Positions 43,854 to 52,987 of a stretch of 64,000 nucleotides of DNA are shown piece by piece. Location of the stretch: positions 3,596,001 through 3,660,000 of the forward strand of contig NZ_CP099490.1 of assembly GCF_023923205.1 (NCBI RefSeq), given 5' to 3'. The translations under genes and the position numbers were made by a program. Positions within the stretch are counted from its first letter, which is position 1. Every line of letters starts with the position of its first letter. The DNA comes from Ornithinimicrobium cryptoxanthini. Its GTDB lineage: Bacteria > Actinomycetota > Actinomycetes > Actinomycetales > Dermatophilaceae. Below the pieces are notes generated by a model that saw nothing but the letters and a program-made list of their open reading frames with translations, searched no databases and was not told the DNA's origin.

Positions 43854-44830
43854 TGACTCTCGTCGACAGTTATGGCCGGGTCCACCGCGACCTGCGCATC
43901 TCGCTGACCGACCGTTGTTCGCTGCGCTGCACCTATTGCATGCCGGAGCAGGGGCTGCCGTGGCTGGCCAAGCCGACCCTGCTGACGACGGAGGAGCTCA
44001 TCCACCTGGCACGCATCGCCGTCGGTCTCGGCATCGACGAGGTGCGGCTGACCGGTGGTGAGCCGCTCCTGCGACGCGACGTCGTCGACGTGGTCGCCGG
44101 CATCTCGGCGCTCGGTGTCGAGGTCTCGATGACGACCAACGGGCTCGGGCTGGACAAGATGGCCCCCTCGCTCGTCGAGGCCGGCCTGACCCGGGTCAAC
44201 ATCAGCCTCGACACCCTGGACCGCGAGACGTTCCGCACGCTGGCTCGTCGCGACCGTCTCGACGACACGCTCAAGGGCATCGAGGCTGCTGCAGCCGCCG
44301 GGCTCAAGCCGGTGAAGATCAACACCGTGCTGATGCGCGACATCAACGACCACGAGTCCCCGGACCTGCTGCGTTTTGCCCTGGACCACGGCTACCAGCT
44401 GCGGTTCATCGAGCAGATGCCGCTCGATGCCGGGCACACCTGGCGCCGGGAGAACATGGTCACCGGCGAGGAGGTGCTGGCACGGCTGCGCGAGCACTTT
44501 GAGCTTGAGCCGGTGCAGGACCGTGGCAGTGCGCCTGCCGAACGGTTCCTGGTCAACGGCGGTCCCGACACGGTCGGGGTCATCGCCTCGGTCACGATGC
44601 CGTTCTGCGGCGCGTGCGACCGGGTCCGGCTCACGGCCGACGGGCAGGTGCGCAACTGCCTGTTCGCCAACACCGAGACCGACCTGCGCACGCCGCTGCG
44701 CGAGGGAGCCTCCGACGAGGAGCTCGCCACCCTGGTCCGCGCCTGCATCACCGCCAAGCTGCCCGGCCACGGCATCAACGACCCGGGGTTCCTGCAGCCC
44801 GGCCGACCGATGAGCGCCATCGGCGGCTGA
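43853..44830 (+). CDS. moaA: GTP 3',8-cyclase
   Basis: A 325-residue radical-SAM enzyme that opens the molybdenum cofactor pathway. The first 4Fe-4S cluster cysteines are Cys22, Cys26 and Cys29 in DRCSLRCTYCMP; the second cluster is bound by Cys252, Cys255 and Cys269 in FCGACDRVRLTADGQVRNC. The C-terminal Gly-Gly required for activity is present. ATG 43853 overlaps the moaB stop by 1 bp. The rest of the pathway (moaC, moaD, moaE, moeA) is not in this window. Confidence 0.95.
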   Translation: MTLVDSYGRVHRDLRISLTDRCSLRCTYCMPEQGLPWLAKPTLLTTEELIHLARIAVGLGIDEVRLTGGEPLLRRDVVDVVAGISALGVEVSMTTNGLGLDKMAPSLVEAGLTRVNISLDTLDRETFRTLARRDRLDDTLKGIEAAAAAGLKPVKINTVLMRDINDHESPDLLRFALDHGYQLRFIEQMPLDAGHTWRRENMVTGEEVLARLREHFELEPVQDRGSAPAERFLVNGGPDTVGVIASVTMPFCGACDRVRLTADGQVRNCLFANTETDLRTPLREGASDEELATLVRACITAKLPGHGINDPGFLQPGRPMSAIGG

Positions 44831-44833
44831 GGT

Positions 44834-44861
44834 CCACCACCCCAAAATGGGTCAGCGGTGG
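44834..44861. terminator. Hairpin carrying a dispersed repeat element
   Basis: CCACC (44834-44838) pairs with GGTGG (44857-44861), with inner CCC (44841-44843) and GGG (44849-44851) around AAAAT. The block ACCACCCCAAAATGGG (44836-44851) resembles the repeat family near 4650-4914. It separates the convergent moaA and cupin genes and overlaps the cupin stop. Confidence 0.45.
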
Positions 44862-45208
44862 ATCGTCAGCAGGCAGACCGCGTCCGTCGCGGCGTCGACA
44901 CGGTGCCGCGCCTGCGGGATCGGCAGCAGCTCACCGGCGCCCAACGTCCAGGACTGCTCGCCCGCCACGAGCACGACCCGACCGCGCAGGACCTGCAGCG
45001 AGGCAGCGGGCGGCGACGCGTGCTCGGGCAACGAGCTGCCGGCGCGGAGGGCAAACAGGACCGCGCTCATCAACGGGCCGCGCAGGACGGGCCGGGTGCG
45101 CAGCCCGTCGGGCCGCTCGGTCGCCTCCTGCAGCAACTGGTCCCCCATGACCCCCAGGTCGGCCGCTGTCGCGCTCTGCGACTCCGCCATCGGCAGACCA
45201 CCCTGCAT
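44852..45208 (-). CDS. Cupin-like small protein
   Basis: A 118-residue beta-barrel protein. The pattern GSSLPEHASPPAASLQVLRGRVVLVAGEQSW (cupin motif 1, lacking the usual first HxH) and a second strand pair near GELLPIPQARHRVDAATDAVCLL fit a small cupin. Metal ligands are partly lost, since only single His residues are seen. The ATG at 45208 overlaps the bioY stop by 1 bp (TGATG); a later start at 45190 is possible. Function unknown. Confidence 0.65.
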   Translation of the reverse strand: MQGGLPMAESQSATAADLGVMGDQLLQEATERPDGLRTRPVLRGPLMSAVLFALRAGSSLPEHASPPAASLQVLRGRVVLVAGEQSWTLGAGELLPIPQARHRVDAATDAVCLLTIHR

Positions 45209-45816
45209 CACGACAGGTCGCGACCCTTGGCGGCGTCGAGCCGGCGCACGCCCTGCCAGACGGCGGGGATGATGGCCGCCGCGATGAGCGCCTTGACGAT
45301 GCCACCGGGGACGAAGGGCCACAGCCCCCAGGCGAGCGTCTGCTGCAGGTCAGCACCGGTCACCACGGCCAGCCAGGGCAGCCCGACCAGGAAGACCACA
45401 CCAGAGCCTGCGAGGAAGGTCACGGCCGCGTGCAGGAACTTGCGGTCCCACTGGCGCTGGGCCAGCCACCCGGTGAGCGCGGCCGCCAGCACGAAGCCGA
45501 CGATGTAACCTCCACTCGACCCCAGCAGCACCCCGATGCCGTGCCCCGTGTCAGAGAACCAGGGGATCCCCGCGACTCCTGCCACGGCATACGCCAGCAT
45601 CGCCAGCGCACCGCGACTGGCCCCGAGCGTCGACCCGACCAGCAGCACGGCCAGCGTCTGACCGGTGATGGGCACCGGCCAGAGCGGGATCGCGACCTGG
45701 GCGAGCAGCCCGGTGAGCGCAGCGCCACCGGCCACCAGCGCGATGTCGGTCACCAGACCGCGGGGGACAACGTGGTCGGCGAGGGTGGGGCGGCCGACAG
45801 CGAGCGAGAGCGTCAT
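45208..45816 (-). CDS. bioY: Biotin transporter substrate-binding subunit
   Basis: A 202-residue S component of an ECF transporter. Six membrane helices, with VPITGQTLAVLLVGSTLGASRGALAML at about 47-73, and the family pattern GSSGGYIVGFVLAAALTGWLAQRQWDR. BioY captures biotin and may work alone or with EcfAT, which is not in this window. ATG 45816. No BirA box is obvious in the gap to thiD. Confidence 0.9.
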   Translation of the reverse strand: MTLSLAVGRPTLADHVVPRGLVTDIALVAGGAALTGLLAQVAIPLWPVPITGQTLAVLLVGSTLGASRGALAMLAYAVAGVAGIPWFSDTGHGIGVLLGSSGGYIVGFVLAAALTGWLAQRQWDRKFLHAAVTFLAGSGVVFLVGLPWLAVVTGADLQQTLAWGLWPFVPGGIVKALIAAAIIPAVWQGVRRLDAAKGRDLS

Positions 45817-45918
45817 GGCACCGATAGTAGGGGGTACCCAGGATGCTGCGCTGGGGAGGCGGACAGACCTGCGCCGACCCATGGAGAGCAGCAGCGCAGA
45901 CAGTGGCATCATCGGAGG

Positions 45919-46725
45919 ATGACTTCCGTCCCACTCGCCCTGACCATCGCCGGATCCGAGGCCACCGGCGGTGCCGGCGCCCAGGCCGACCTGCGCACCT
46001 TCGCCGCCCTCGACGTCTTTGGCATAGTGGCACTGACCTGCATCGTCTCCTTCGATCCCCAGGCCGACTGGGAGCACCGGTTCGTCCCCGTCGAGCCCCA
46101 GGTCATCTCCGACCAGCTCGAGGCGATCACCTCGGCCTATGCACCGGACCAGCTCCCCACGGTCAAGATCGGCATGCTCGGCACCCCGGCCACGATCGAG
46201 ACCGTCGCCGGCGTCCTGCAGCAGCGTCAGTTCCGCCAGGTCGTCCTCGACCCCGTCCTGATCTGCAAGGGTCAGGAGCCCGGTGCCGCGCTGGACACGG
46301 ACACGGCGCTGAAGGCACAGATCCTGCCGCTGGCCACGTTTGTCACGCCCAACCACTTCGAGGCCGAGTCGCTCTCGGGGATGACGATCACCTCCGTCGA
46401 GGAGCTCACCGAGGCCGCCCGCCGGATCCATGAGACCTCGGGGGCCGTCGTGCTGGCCAAGGGTGGCGTGCACCTGCCCGGCGACGAGGCGATCGACGTC
46501 TTCTATGACGGCACCACCACCGAGCTGCTCGCCGCCCCGAAGGTCGGCGACGTCGCGGTCGCCGGCGCGGGCTGCACCCTGGCGGCGGCAGTGACCGCTC
46601 GCCTCGCCCACGGCGACTCTCCCCTGGAGGCGGCGCGGGCGGCCAAGGAGTTCGTCACCGCGGGCATCCGGGCCCGGCTGGCCTCGCAGGCCCCCTTTGA
46701 CGTGGTGTGCCAGCAGGCCGTATGA
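45919..46725 (+). CDS. thiD: Hydroxymethylpyrimidine/phosphomethylpyrimidine kinase
   Basis: A 268-residue ribokinase-fold enzyme. The N-terminal [19 protein letters not shown] at about 9-27 binds substrate, [23 protein letters not shown] and the anion hole [15 protein letters not shown] complete the family pattern. A pyridoxal kinase role is also possible in this family. The ATG at 45919 has GGAGG touching it, which is unusually close; a slightly different start cannot be excluded. No TPP riboswitch is seen. The stop overlaps the EamA gene by 4 bp. Confidence 0.88.
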   Translation: MTSVPLALTIAGSEATGGAGAQADLRTFAALDVFGIVALTCIVSFDPQADWEHRFVPVEPQVISDQLEAITSAYAPDQLPTVKIGMLGTPATIETVAGVLQQRQFRQVVLDPVLICKGQEPGAALDTDTALKAQILPLATFVTPNHFEAESLSGMTITSVEELTEAARRIHETSGAVVLAKGGVHLPGDEAIDVFYDGTTTELLAAPKVGDVAVAGAGCTLAAAVTARLAHGDSPLEAARAAKEFVTAGIRARLASQAPFDVVCQQAV

Positions 46726-47660
46726 CGGACGGCCGGGTGGGCGGTCCGGGGACGGCACCGGCGGACGCCCGCACGGCCGCTCGAAGCGGGGCGATGATGG
46801 CGCTCGGCTCGATGTTCTGCGTCCAGCTCGGGGTCGTCGCCGCGTTCTCGGTCTTTGACCGGATCGGACCGGACGGCGCGGCCTGGCTGCGGTTGACCTG
46901 GGCCGGCCTGATCTTCCTGGTCTTCGTGCGACCCCGACCCCTCAAGATGCCCCGGCGGGACCTGATGGCCTGCCTGGCGCTGGGCGTGGTCACGGGCGGC
47001 ATCACGATCCTGTTCATGTATGCCGTCGAGCGCATCCCCGTCGGCACCGCGAGCGCTCTGGAGTTCCTCGGACCTTTGGGCGTCGCCGTATTCCGCAGCA
47101 AGGACCGCCGCGGCGTGATCTGGCCCGTGCTGGCCCTGGTCGGCGTGCTCCTGCTGACGGAGCCGTGGCGCAGCAGCGTCGACCCGGTCGGCGTCGCGCT
47201 CGCCCTGGCCGCGGCGGGTTGCTGGGCGCTCTACATCCTGCTCACGCAGCGGGTCGGGGACGCGGTCTCCGGGCTGGAGGGGCTTGCGATCTCGATGCCG
47301 GTGGCGGCGCTGGTCGCCACCGCTCTGTTGGGCTGGTCGGTCATCCCGGAGCTGACCTGGCAGAACGCCCTCATCGGCCTGGGCCTGGCCGTGCTGCTGC
47401 CGGTGGTGCCTTTCGCCCTCGAGATGCTCGCCCTGCGCCGGATGCGGACCGCGACGTTCGGCACCTTGATGGCACTGGAGCCAGCCATGGCGCTCCTGCT
47501 CGGGCTGCTCATCCTCAGCCAGCAGCCCGGCTCGCTCCCGGTGATCGGCATCCTGTTTGTCGTCGCGGCCGGCATCGGTGCCGAACGCACGGCGGCGCGC
47601 TCCCCGGACGAGCTGCTGCCGGACTCGCATGACGCTGACCCCGGCTATGTCGTGCCGTAG
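46722..47660 (+). CDS. EamA-family exporter, RhtA-like
   Basis: A 312-residue protein with ten hydrophobic segments in two EamA halves. The first half (GSMFCVQLGVVAAFSVFDRIGPDGAAWLRLTWAGL) and the second (WALYILLTQRVGD, then ALRRMRTATFGTLMALEPAMALLLGLLILSQQPG) match the RhtA threonine/homoserine exporter type. ATG 46722 overlaps the thiD stop. Export of an amino acid or another small solute is likely, but the substrate is unproven. Confidence 0.87.
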   Translation: MTDGRVGGPGTAPADARTAARSGAMMALGSMFCVQLGVVAAFSVFDRIGPDGAAWLRLTWAGLIFLVFVRPRPLKMPRRDLMACLALGVVTGGITILFMYAVERIPVGTASALEFLGPLGVAVFRSKDRRGVIWPVLALVGVLLLTEPWRSSVDPVGVALALAAAGCWALYILLTQRVGDAVSGLEGLAISMPVAALVATALLGWSVIPELTWQNALIGLGLAVLLPVVPFALEMLALRRMRTATFGTLMALEPAMALLLGLLILSQQPGSLPVIGILFVVAAGIGAERTAARSPDELLPDSHDADPGYVVP

Positions 47661-47709
47661 CTCCTACCGCACCGACAGCTCAGCGTCAGTGGCTCGCTAT
47701 CGTGGCCAC

Positions 47710-48456
47710 GTGACGTTGGGTGACGGGACGGCGGGCGATGAGACGGTGGTTGCAGCCTCGGCAGACCTGGGCTCGGTGGCACCGGAGGTGCTGGAGCTGC
47801 GGCCCGACTACCGCGCACTGCTGCTCACGGTGGACGGACTCATCCCTGGCCCGGGCGACGCCATGAGTGAGGCCCTGCTGACCCGGGCGGAGGAGTTCGC
47901 CCGTGCAGCCCTGGCAGAGAGCGCCGTCGAGGATCTGCCGCACGTCGCAGCCTGGCGGGAGGCCTATCGTGCCTTCGACGCCAAGCCGCAGCGCACCCGC
48001 AACAGCCTGGAGGCCCTGACGCGACGCGCTCCGGCCGGGCTGCCGCGGATCAACCGGCTCACCGACACCTACAACGCCATCTCCGTGCTGCACCAGGTCC
48101 CCATCGGCGGCGAGGACCTGGATCGCTATGTCGGGGTGCCGCGTCTCGTCCGGGCCAGCGGCGAAGAGCCCTTCGACACCACCGCCGAGGGTGTCGGGGT
48201 CATGGAACACCCCGAGCCAGGTGAGGTCGTGTGGCGTGACGACGAGGGCGTCACCTGCCGGCGGTGGAACTGGCGCCAGGCCCGCCGGACGCAGCTGAGC
48301 GAAAGCACCACCCGCGCGCTGTTCATCATCGACGCGCTGGACCCGTGCACCGACGAGGAGCTGGCCACCGTGGCAGACGAACTCGTCGCGCACCTGAGCA
48401 CCTCCGGGGCAGAGCTCACCGTGCGGCGCCAGCTGCTGGGCCGACCGAGCGGCTGA
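47710..48456 (+). CDS. B3/B4-domain protein
   Basis: A 248-residue protein with the phenylalanyl-tRNA-synthetase B3/B4 editing fold. The motif EAYRAFDAKPQRTRNSLEAL at about 84-103 and INRLTDTYNAISVLHQVPIGGEDLD at about 114-138 are typical of the free-standing family. Such proteins may deacylate mischarged tRNA or act on other aminoacyl compounds. GTG 47710 is chosen because it directly precedes the homologous part. Convergent with the aldo/keto reductase gene. Confidence 0.85.
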   Translation: MTLGDGTAGDETVVAASADLGSVAPEVLELRPDYRALLLTVDGLIPGPGDAMSEALLTRAEEFARAALAESAVEDLPHVAAWREAYRAFDAKPQRTRNSLEALTRRAPAGLPRINRLTDTYNAISVLHQVPIGGEDLDRYVGVPRLVRASGEEPFDTTAEGVGVMEHPEPGEVVWRDDEGVTCRRWNWRQARRTQLSESTTRALFIIDALDPCTDEELATVADELVAHLSTSGAELTVRRQLLGRPSG

Positions 48457-48486
48457 CCCTGCGCCACCGCACACACCTGTTCCTCT

Positions 48487-48539
48487 CCCCCACCTCGGGG
48501 GGCAGCACCGACCCACCCAGCCGTTTCCGGGGTTGGGTC
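48487..48539. terminator. Two hairpins between convergent genes
   Basis: CCCCC (48487-48491), ACCTC, GGGGG (48497-48501) forms one stem. GACCCA (48510-48515) and TGGGTC (48534-48539) form a second, overlapping the stop of the aldo/keto reductase gene. Confidence 0.45.
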
Positions 48540-49572
48540 AGGACCCCTCGCGGGCCTGCTTCCACAGGTCGATGCCGGCGTCCACGGCGTGCTGGTCGAT
48601 CTGTGCCAGCTCCGCCTGGGAGAAGGTCAGGTTGTCCATGGCTGCCACGTTCTGCTCCAGCTGAGCCACGCTGCTCGCCCCGATGAGCACGGACGTCATC
48701 CGCGGATCCCGCAACACCCAGGCGAGCGCCATCTGAGCCAGGCTTTGCCCCCGTGCCGCCGCGATGTCGTTGAGGGCCCGGACGTGCTGCAGCGACTCGT
48801 CGCTGAGCAGGTCGGGAGAGAGTGACTTGCCCTGGCTGGCTCGCGAGCCCTCGGGGATGCCGTCGAGATACTTGTCCGTCAGCATCCCCTGCGCCAGCGG
48901 CGAGAAGGCGATGCAGCCCGCGCCGACCTCCTCGAGGGTGTCCAGCAGGCCGTCGTTCTCCACCCACCGGTTGAGCATCGAGTAGACGGGCTGGTGGATG
49001 AGCAGCGGCGTGCCCAGGTCGGCCAGGATCCCGGCGGCCTGTTGCGTCGCCTCGGCGGAGTAGGACGAGATGCCGACATAGAGTGCCTTGCCGGACCGCA
49101 CGATGGCGTCGAGGGCGCCCATCGTCTCCTCCAGCGGCGTGCTCGGGTCCGGCCGGTGGTGATAGAAGATGTCAACGTAGTCAAGACCCATCCGCCTCAG
49201 CGACTGGTCGAGGCTGGCCACCAGATACTTCCGCGAGCCGCCGACCTGGCCATAGGGCCCGGGCCACATGTCCCACCCGGCCTTGCTGGAGATGACCAGC
49301 TCGTCGCGCAGCCCGGCGAACGACCGGCTCAGGTGACGGCCGAAGTTCTCCTCAGCCGCGCCATACGGCGGTCCGTAGTTGTTGGCCAGGTCGAAGTGCG
49401 TGATGCCGAGGTCGAAGGCGCGACGCAGCACCTGCTCCTGGCGCTCAAACGAGACGTCATCACCAAAGTTGTGCCACAGGCCCAGACAGACCGCAGGCAG
49501 GTCCAGTCCGGACCGTCCGCTGCGGCGGTAGGGCATCGTGTCGTAGCGACCAGCGTCCGGGGTGTGCGGCAT
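48538..49572 (-). CDS. Aldo/keto reductase, L-glyceraldehyde-3-phosphate-reductase-like (YghZ type)
   Basis: A 344-residue NADPH-dependent reductase. The catalytic Tyr is in NYGPPYG (about 62-68), Asp in FDLANNY, Lys in VISSKAGW, and His in FYHHRPD. The segment SRSFAGLRDELVISSKAGWDMWPGPYGQ and the phrase VGISSYSAEATQQAA are characteristic of YghZ. It may detoxify reactive aldehydes such as methylglyoxal. The ATG overlaps the stop of the GH13 gene by 1 bp (TGATG). Confidence 0.9.
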   Translation of the reverse strand: MPHTPDAGRYDTMPYRRSGRSGLDLPAVCLGLWHNFGDDVSFERQEQVLRRAFDLGITHFDLANNYGPPYGAAEENFGRHLSRSFAGLRDELVISSKAGWDMWPGPYGQVGGSRKYLVASLDQSLRRMGLDYVDIFYHHRPDPSTPLEETMGALDAIVRSGKALYVGISSYSAEATQQAAGILADLGTPLLIHQPVYSMLNRWVENDGLLDTLEEVGAGCIAFSPLAQGMLTDKYLDGIPEGSRASQGKSLSPDLLSDESLQHVRALNDIAAARGQSLAQMALAWVLRDPRMTSVLIGASSVAQLEQNVAAMDNLTFSQAELAQIDQHAVDAGIDLWKQAREGS

Positions 49573-51386
49573 CAGGGCTCCAGTGAGAGGACGACAAAAC
49601 TGTAGGCCCCCACCGCCAGCGTCGCGCTCTGCGCGCAGTTGTCGGCCGGGGTCGGGTCCGTCTCCACGTCGAAGACGGGGTGGTCACTGAACGCGCTGTC
49701 GTAGACGGACGAGTCAGCGTTGAGCCGGACCGCCCACCGCCCGGGGCGAGGTGCCCCGACCCGGTAGTCGACGACCGGCGAGGCCGAGAAGTTGAGCACC
49801 ACGATCGTGTCGTCGTGCGGCCCTCCCTGGGCCCAGCGGTGCAGCACGATCAGGCCATGCTCCTGGTCGGCGCGGATCACGTCCGCGTTGGGTCCGCGCA
49901 GACCGGCGGTCGTGCCCGCCCGGTTGCGGCGCAGGGCGATCATGTGGCGATGCAGGTTGGCGATGCCGTAATGGGTCCTCAGGTCGCTCCAGTCCAACGG
50001 CACCGAGTCATCGAAGTAGCGATCGGCCAGCATCTCCTGACCCTGGAAGAACATCGGCACACCGGGCGAGAAGAAGACCGCGGCCGAGCCCAGGGTGGCC
50101 CGCTTCTTGGCGGCCAGGCTGTCTGCTGCGCCGGGTGCGATCGCCTCCGGCACGCGGGTCTTGCCGTTGGCCACCTCGTCGTGGGACTCGGTGTAGATGA
50201 CCCGGGTCCCAGCGGCGCCACGACCGGTGCCGAGGATGCCGTCCGCCACTGCATTCATGTCGCGGTTGTCGTCGTCGAGCTGGGTCAGTGCGTCCCGGAC
50301 GACGTGCACGAAGCCAGCGTCCCACTGGGCGTGGAAACCCAGACCGCCCTGGTCCACCGGCATGGTGACGGTCGCATCGTTCTGCAGGTCCTCGGCGATC
50401 AGCAGCTTCCACGGCTGCGCGCCAGACAGGCCGGCGGTCAGCGCCTGGAGGTATTCCGTCGCGTCGGGGATCAGCTTGTCCGCCTCATAGACCGTGCCGT
50501 CGACCGACCGGATGAAGGACGTGGCATCGAAGCGCAGCCCGTCGCAGCGGAACTCCTGGAGCCACAGCTTGGCGCTGTCATAGAGGAACTGCCGCACCAT
50601 CGGCCGGCCGTAGTCCGGCCGGGTCGCACCCCACGGTGTCTCGGCTCGCCAGTCGTTGTAGAAGTAGATCCCGCCGCCGTCGTTCTCGGACCAGCCGTCG
50701 AAGCGCCACAGGTCTAGGTCGGACGGCCCGATGTGGTTGTGCACGACATCGACGATGACGGCGATCTCGTGCTCGTGGGCCGCCTTGATGAACCGTTTGA
50801 ACGCGTCCGGCCCGCCGTAGGAGGACTCGACCGCAAACATATGCGCCGGGTTGTAGCCCCAGCTGATGTCACCGGCATACTCCGACGGCGGCATCACCTG
50901 GACCACCGAGACGCCCAGCTCGCGCAGGTAGGGCAGCCGATCGGCCGCGCGGTCGAAGGTGCCCCGGTGGTGCTCGTCGGCGGCAAAGGTGCCGACGTGC
51001 AGCTCATAGATGACCACGTCGTCCCAGGAAGGCATCGTGAAGTCGTCTGCGCCCCAGTCGAACGCGTGAGGGTCATAGACGATGGAGTTGCCCACCGAGT
51101 TGGTCATCATCCGCGCATAAGGGTCGGCGCGCCATACGTCCTCGCCGCCATTGGTGCGGACCCGGAACTGGTACTCAGTCCCTGGCTCGACGCCGGGGAC
51201 GTGCACCGACCAGGTCCCCGCGGAGCCGTCACCGTCGCGAGACATCTCGTCTGGAGAGTCCCAGCCATCGTGCGATCCGGTGATGGCAACGCCCTCAGCG
51301 TTGGGCGCCCAGACGCGGAAGGTGACGCCGTCCTCGTGCAGGGTCGCCCCCATGCCGGCGTGGGGAGAGGGAGCAGTGAGAGCCAT
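49572..51386 (-). CDS. GH13 alpha-glucan-active enzyme with CBM48 (branching-enzyme-like)
   Basis: A 604-residue glycoside hydrolase. An N-terminal CBM48-like domain covers about 12-95. GH13 conserved regions are DVVHNHIGPSD (I), GLRFDATSF with the nucleophile Asp (II), LIAEDLQND with the acid Glu (III) and YTESHDEVANG (IV). Region IV and the CBM48 suggest a 1,4-alpha-glucan branching or debranching-type enzyme; malto-oligosyltrehalose hydrolase is an alternative. It should act on glycogen in the cytoplasm. Coupled to the downstream reductase gene. Confidence 0.85.
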   Translation of the reverse strand: MALTAPSPHAGMGATLHEDGVTFRVWAPNAEGVAITGSHDGWDSPDEMSRDGDGSAGTWSVHVPGVEPGTEYQFRVRTNGGEDVWRADPYARMMTNSVGNSIVYDPHAFDWGADDFTMPSWDDVVIYELHVGTFAADEHHRGTFDRAADRLPYLRELGVSVVQVMPPSEYAGDISWGYNPAHMFAVESSYGGPDAFKRFIKAAHEHEIAVIVDVVHNHIGPSDLDLWRFDGWSENDGGGIYFYNDWRAETPWGATRPDYGRPMVRQFLYDSAKLWLQEFRCDGLRFDATSFIRSVDGTVYEADKLIPDATEYLQALTAGLSGAQPWKLLIAEDLQNDATVTMPVDQGGLGFHAQWDAGFVHVVRDALTQLDDDNRDMNAVADGILGTGRGAAGTRVIYTESHDEVANGKTRVPEAIAPGAADSLAAKKRATLGSAAVFFSPGVPMFFQGQEMLADRYFDDSVPLDWSDLRTHYGIANLHRHMIALRRNRAGTTAGLRGPNADVIRADQEHGLIVLHRWAQGGPHDDTIVVLNFSASPVVDYRVGAPRPGRWAVRLNADSSVYDSAFSDHPVFDVETDPTPADNCAQSATLAVGAYSFVVLSLEP

Positions 51387-51596
51387 GAGCCAAACCTACG
51401 TTCAGAAAGATTACTGTGCGATTCCGATGGCACCTGTCTGCCCTGCGCGAAAAGGGTCTCGACGGGCCCGCACCCGGATCGTGCGAGCCTCCCGGTGCCG
51501 GTGGTCGTCAGCCGTTGACGCGGAGCGCGGCCAGCGCCGCTTCTCCAGGGTCCGCGCCCTGTTGCCGTAGGACTCCTTTTTTGCCAGCAGGGGGTT

Positions 51597-51623
51597 AGGG
51601 GTTCGAGTCCCCTCGCCGCCACC
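51597..51623 (+). other. 3' end of a tRNA without its body (T arm plus acceptor)
   Basis: AGGGG-TTCGAGT-CCCCT (51597-51613) is a perfect T stem-loop, then CGCCGCC-A-CC (51614-51623) gives an acceptor strand ending in ACC. The expected GGCGGCG 5' strand, D arm and A box are not present within 100 bp upstream. This is the usual look of an attachment-site duplicate left by an integrating element, or a decayed tRNA. Isoacceptor not assigned. Confidence 0.7.
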
Positions 51624-51641
51624 CAGGTAGCAGCGTCGGGA

Positions 51642-52127
51642 TCAATTGACGACCAGGTGCTGGTGTCCGTCGATCCCCTCGCGAGCCATGTCCAGATGAC
51701 CGGCGTGGGTGGCGGTCTCCAGGAGGAGCCTGAACAGGCATTGGCGAGCGTCCGCGAACGGGGGAAAGGGAAACACTTCCTCCGAAGGCCACCAGCGCGG
51801 TGGGGCGTCAAGGTCTACCTCGGCAAGCACGGCGTCGGCGCGGCGTGCCCAGTGACGGTACAACTCCACGGCCTCATCGCCAGAGGTCACTGGAACCTTC
51901 CAGCCGTCTTGGATCAGTCCAATAGCTTCTTGATCACCACCGATTATGGCGTTTCCCCAGAAGATCTCATCGTCGTAGGTCAGGTGATTCAGCAACTGGG
52001 CGATTGACCAACCCGAAAGAGCGATAGTGCGGGTCAGGTTCGCTTCGTCCAACCCGTCCACGGCAGCCAGCACATGGTTCCGTTCTGCCTCGAGGTGGTC
52101 CAAGAGCAGGGACCGTTCGCGCGTCAT
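51642..52127 (-). CDS. DinB family protein
   Basis: A 161-residue four-helix metal-binding protein. LLDHLEAERNHVLAAVDGLDEANLTR and SGWSIAQLLNHLTYDDEIFWG give the first metal histidine; LFRLLLETATHAGHLDMAREGIDG gives the other two. Members are thiol transferases or are still unassigned. The gene uses only TAC for its Tyr codons, and the region around it is accessory. It is divergent from the VOC gene. Confidence 0.85.
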   Translation of the reverse strand: MTRERSLLLDHLEAERNHVLAAVDGLDEANLTRTIALSGWSIAQLLNHLTYDDEIFWGNAIIGGDQEAIGLIQDGWKVPVTSGDEAVELYRHWARRADAVLAEVDLDAPPRWWPSEEVFPFPPFADARQCLFRLLLETATHAGHLDMAREGIDGHQHLVVN

Positions 52128-52339
52128 ACCGGCACCGTACGTGAGACCACCCGGACACTCTCCGGCCGCTGGCCGCTCGTTCCGGCGGTGCGTCAGATCG
52201 CCGCGAGAGCAATATGCCGTCCCAGGGCCTTCTCACGATCGGGGGTGACCACAAGTTTGCAGCAAGAATATGTGGAGATCCCGGCCCCGGGTCAGTCCCA
52301 GCATCGAATCCACTAGCCCACCAGCAGAGGATGGATTGC

Positions 52340-52780
52340 ATGACACACGTACAACGTTTCGACCACATCGGTATCACCGTCGCGGACTTGGAGTCAGTGA
52401 CGGCGTTCTTCGTCGGGCTGGGGCTCGAGGTCGAGGGCACCGGATCCGTGCGGGGTGAGTTCGTCGAGACCGTCTGCGGCATCCTTGGCGCGCACTGTGA
52501 GATCGCGATGCTGCAACTGCCCGGAGGTGGAACTCGGCTGGAGCTCTCAAGCTTCATCGCGCCCGACCACGTGCCTGGATCGCCGACGGCGATGGCCAAC
52601 GAGCTGGGTCTGCGCAACGTGTCCTTCGAGGTCGGCGACCTCCAGGCGGCCATCGACGCCCTGGCCGCGGACGGGTACGGGCTCGTGGGTGGTGTCGGCG
52701 AGTACGAGGGCAGTGTCCGGATGGCCTACGTCCGCGGGCCCGAAGGGATCATCGTGTCCCTGTTCGAACGTACAGGTTAG
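52340..52780 (+). CDS. VOC-family (glyoxalase/bleomycin-resistance fold) protein
   Basis: A 146-residue protein with two beta-alpha-beta modules. FDHIGITVADLESVTAFFVGLGLEVEG at about 7-33 holds the first metal His, TRLELSSF gives the central Glu, and LRNVSFEVGDLQAAIDALAADG and GPEGIIVSLFE complete the fold. It could be an epimerase, dioxygenase or binding protein. ATG 52340 is used; an ATG 9 bp upstream is possible. Tyr codons are TAC only. Confidence 0.87.
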   Translation: MTHVQRFDHIGITVADLESVTAFFVGLGLEVEGTGSVRGEFVETVCGILGAHCEIAMLQLPGGGTRLELSSFIAPDHVPGSPTAMANELGLRNVSFEVGDLQAAIDALAADGYGLVGGVGEYEGSVRMAYVRGPEGIIVSLFERTG

Positions 52781-52922
52781 GAATCCGCTGACCGATGTCG
52801 CTGGCCCCTCGCCCAGCCCGACCGAGCGGACGTACCCCACTCGGACCCAGAAGGTACTGCAATGGGGTAGCGATAGGTGCTGTCGAGCGCTCCAGCACCC
52901 GGATCTGCACGGATTCAGTTGT

Positions 52923-52949
52923 GCAAGCGGGGTCCTCATGGACCCTTGC
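52923..52949. terminator. Hairpin between convergent VOC and thiamine-binding genes
   Basis: GGGTCC (52930-52935), loop TCAT, GGACCC (52940-52945), with an extended arm GCAAG/TTGC. It lies in a 207-bp gene-free gap in which I see nothing else. Confidence 0.55.
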
Positions 52950-52987
52950 AAGCAGGATGTTGCGCATTGCCGGGCGTGGCTGGCGCT

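Noticed and set aside
45817..45918. TPP riboswitch before thiD or BirA box before bioY
   Set aside because: The 102-bp gap is too short for a TPP riboswitch and no matching core or BirA palindrome is seen.
51535..51623. Complete tRNA gene
   Set aside because: The T arm and acceptor 3' strand are perfect, but no GGCGGCG 5' strand, D arm or A box lies upstream at the right distance. Only the 3' part is reported.
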